Source: JAADHX01 sp964569385 (lineage in GTDB: Bacteria > Actinomycetota > Acidimicrobiia > Acidimicrobiales > Poriferisodalaceae). Taken from it: 24,510 bases of DNA. Below the pieces are notes generated by a model that ran no database searches, had not been told where the DNA came from, and saw only the letters and a program-made list of their open reading frames with translations. Below, piece by piece: positions 23,830-24,510 of the stretch. A program made the translations under genes and the position numbers. The stretch covers positions 1-24,510 of the forward strand of contig CAZMUM010000058.1 of NCBI GenBank assembly GCA_964569385.1, given 5' to 3'. Position 1 is the first letter of the stretch; each line of letters opens with the position of its first letter.

Positions 23830-24510
23830 TTATTGGACTAGTTGGCCGTCGGGTCTGAATACGTTCCAGGTGCCGTCGGGTTTGCGGTGGACGGTGTAGC
23901 CGGTTTCCTTATACCGGTGGTGTTTGCCGCAGGCACCGCCGCCGTTGGCCGGGTCGGTTGTTCCGCCTTGTCTGTCAGGTTTCAGGTGGTCTATCTGACA
24001 GTTCGATATTCGTGTCTCACATCCTGGCCAGTAACACAAGGTTTTGGTGACTCTTACTGCGTTGGCTGCGGGCCCGGCGAACAGACGAACTGTTCTGGAG
24101 TGATCGATTGTGACCGAACGTTCGTTGAGCACAATCCGCCGGACATGACGGTCTATACCGGCGGCGAAGGTTTCGGTGGGGTCGAGCGGCTGACCATCAA
24201 AGGTCTCACACCTGTAGGTGTCCCTGAACGGATCTGGTGGGTCCAGATCGGAACTGGTGAGTTTGACCAGTTCGCGTTGCCAAGTCTCGAAGTCCATAAC
24301 GACGTTGACAACGACTTGGGGTCTGACGCCTCCTGGTTCGGTGGATGCAGCTCTCATAAAGATCTCGTGTAGGGCGTCCATGCGCCTGTTGCCATCGGTC
24401 CGTTGGAACATGTCTTTGGTGGCGTTGCCTACACCATGCTCGGCGACGGCTTTGGCCCAATCGGTTTTGAACTCGGCGTCAATAAACTTGGCCCAAATCT
24501 TGTACATCTC
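23830..24510 (-). CDS. HNH endonuclease, 13E12/DUF222-like (5' truncated by window)
   Basis: The frame is open to the window edge, so only the C-terminal 226 or so residues are seen. The end carries an HNH nuclease module: CYWPGCETRISNCQIDHL with two Cys and the His of the IDH motif, then GGTTDPANGGGACGKHHRYK with Asn and the final His pair. This is the pattern of the actinobacterial 13E12/DUF222 repeat proteins, which are multicopy and whose biological role is unclear. The visible part upstream (VVVNVVMDFETWQREL) would be the end of the DUF222 domain. An ATG at 24507 exists but is unlikely to be the true start, as family members are about 400 residues or more. Confidence 0.85.
   Translation of the reverse strand, partial: EMYKIWAKFIDAEFKTDWAKAVAEHGVGNATKDMFQRTDGNRRMDALHEIFMRAASTEPGGVRPQVVVNVVMDFETWQRELVKLTSSDLDPPDPFRDTYRCETFDGQPLDPTETFAAGIDRHVRRIVLNERSVTIDHSRTVRLFAGPAANAVRVTKTLCYWPGCETRISNCQIDHLKPDRQGGTTDPANGGGACGKHHRYKETGYTVHRKPDGTWNVFRPDGQLVQ

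Noticed and set aside
1..24510. CRISPR arrays, tRNAs, rRNAs, insertion sequences or prophage genes
   Set aside because: No spaced direct repeats, T-arm-like motifs with acceptor stems, transposase or phage structural genes were seen on either strand.

Overview
The window looks like part of a GC-rich actinobacterial chromosome, most likely an Acidimicrobiia-type marine or soil lineage. The evidence is frequent GTG/TTG starts, a 13E12/DUF222-type HNH protein, mycobacterial-style FadE/FadD proteins and a long actinobacterial-type HrpA. The class-level placement is an inference; no rRNA or other marker is present. I found no rRNA, tRNA, IS element, prophage or CRISPR array. Most of the window is dense ordinary metabolism in short operons of alternating direction.

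Layout. 1-510: the end of an unidentified gene, then a decaying VapBC-like toxin-antitoxin module (frameshifted PIN toxin plus the tail of its antitoxin) abutting an acyl-CoA dehydrogenase. 507-3364: convergent acyl-CoA dehydrogenase and fatty-acyl-CoA synthetase. 3365-3816: a 452-base gap rich in nested inverted repeats, with a tiny ORF behind a near-perfect Shine-Dalgarno and a terminator-like hairpin. 3817-5901: a two-gene minus-strand unit, class I glutamine amidotransferase and MFS exporter. 5992-10857: a glycerol-3-phosphate importer, ugpB-ugpA-ugpE on plus, with the ATPase ugpC convergent on minus. 10997-13060: a sphingosine-1-phosphate-lyase-like PLP enzyme facing an ECHDC3-like enoyl-CoA hydratase homologue. 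13107-16138: a PadR regulator divergent from two tandemly duplicated M20 amidohydrolases, the first preceded by a 15-bp repeat that carries start codons. 16243-18473: a divergent PfkB sugar kinase and class V aminotransferase. 18494-23731: a tightly packed minus-strand unit of hrpA, a VOC-domain fusion and a small sulfotransferase. 23830-24510: a 5'-truncated HNH/13E12 protein.

How the genes may work together. The left half has a lipid theme: acyl-CoA activation and beta-oxidation, glycerol-3-phosphate uptake, phosphosphingoid-base-type cleavage and an enoyl-CoA hydratase relative. This is compatible with scavenging lipid head groups and acyl chains, but the link is only proximity. The M20 pair beside a PadR regulator suggests regulated hydrolysis of N-acyl amino acids or similar amides. 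No clear large novel system is visible. The best candidates for something undescribed are the structured 3459-3740 region, the start-codon repeat at 13671-13730, the unknown N-terminal domain fused to a VOC domain at 19101-20024, and the enlarged UgpA.
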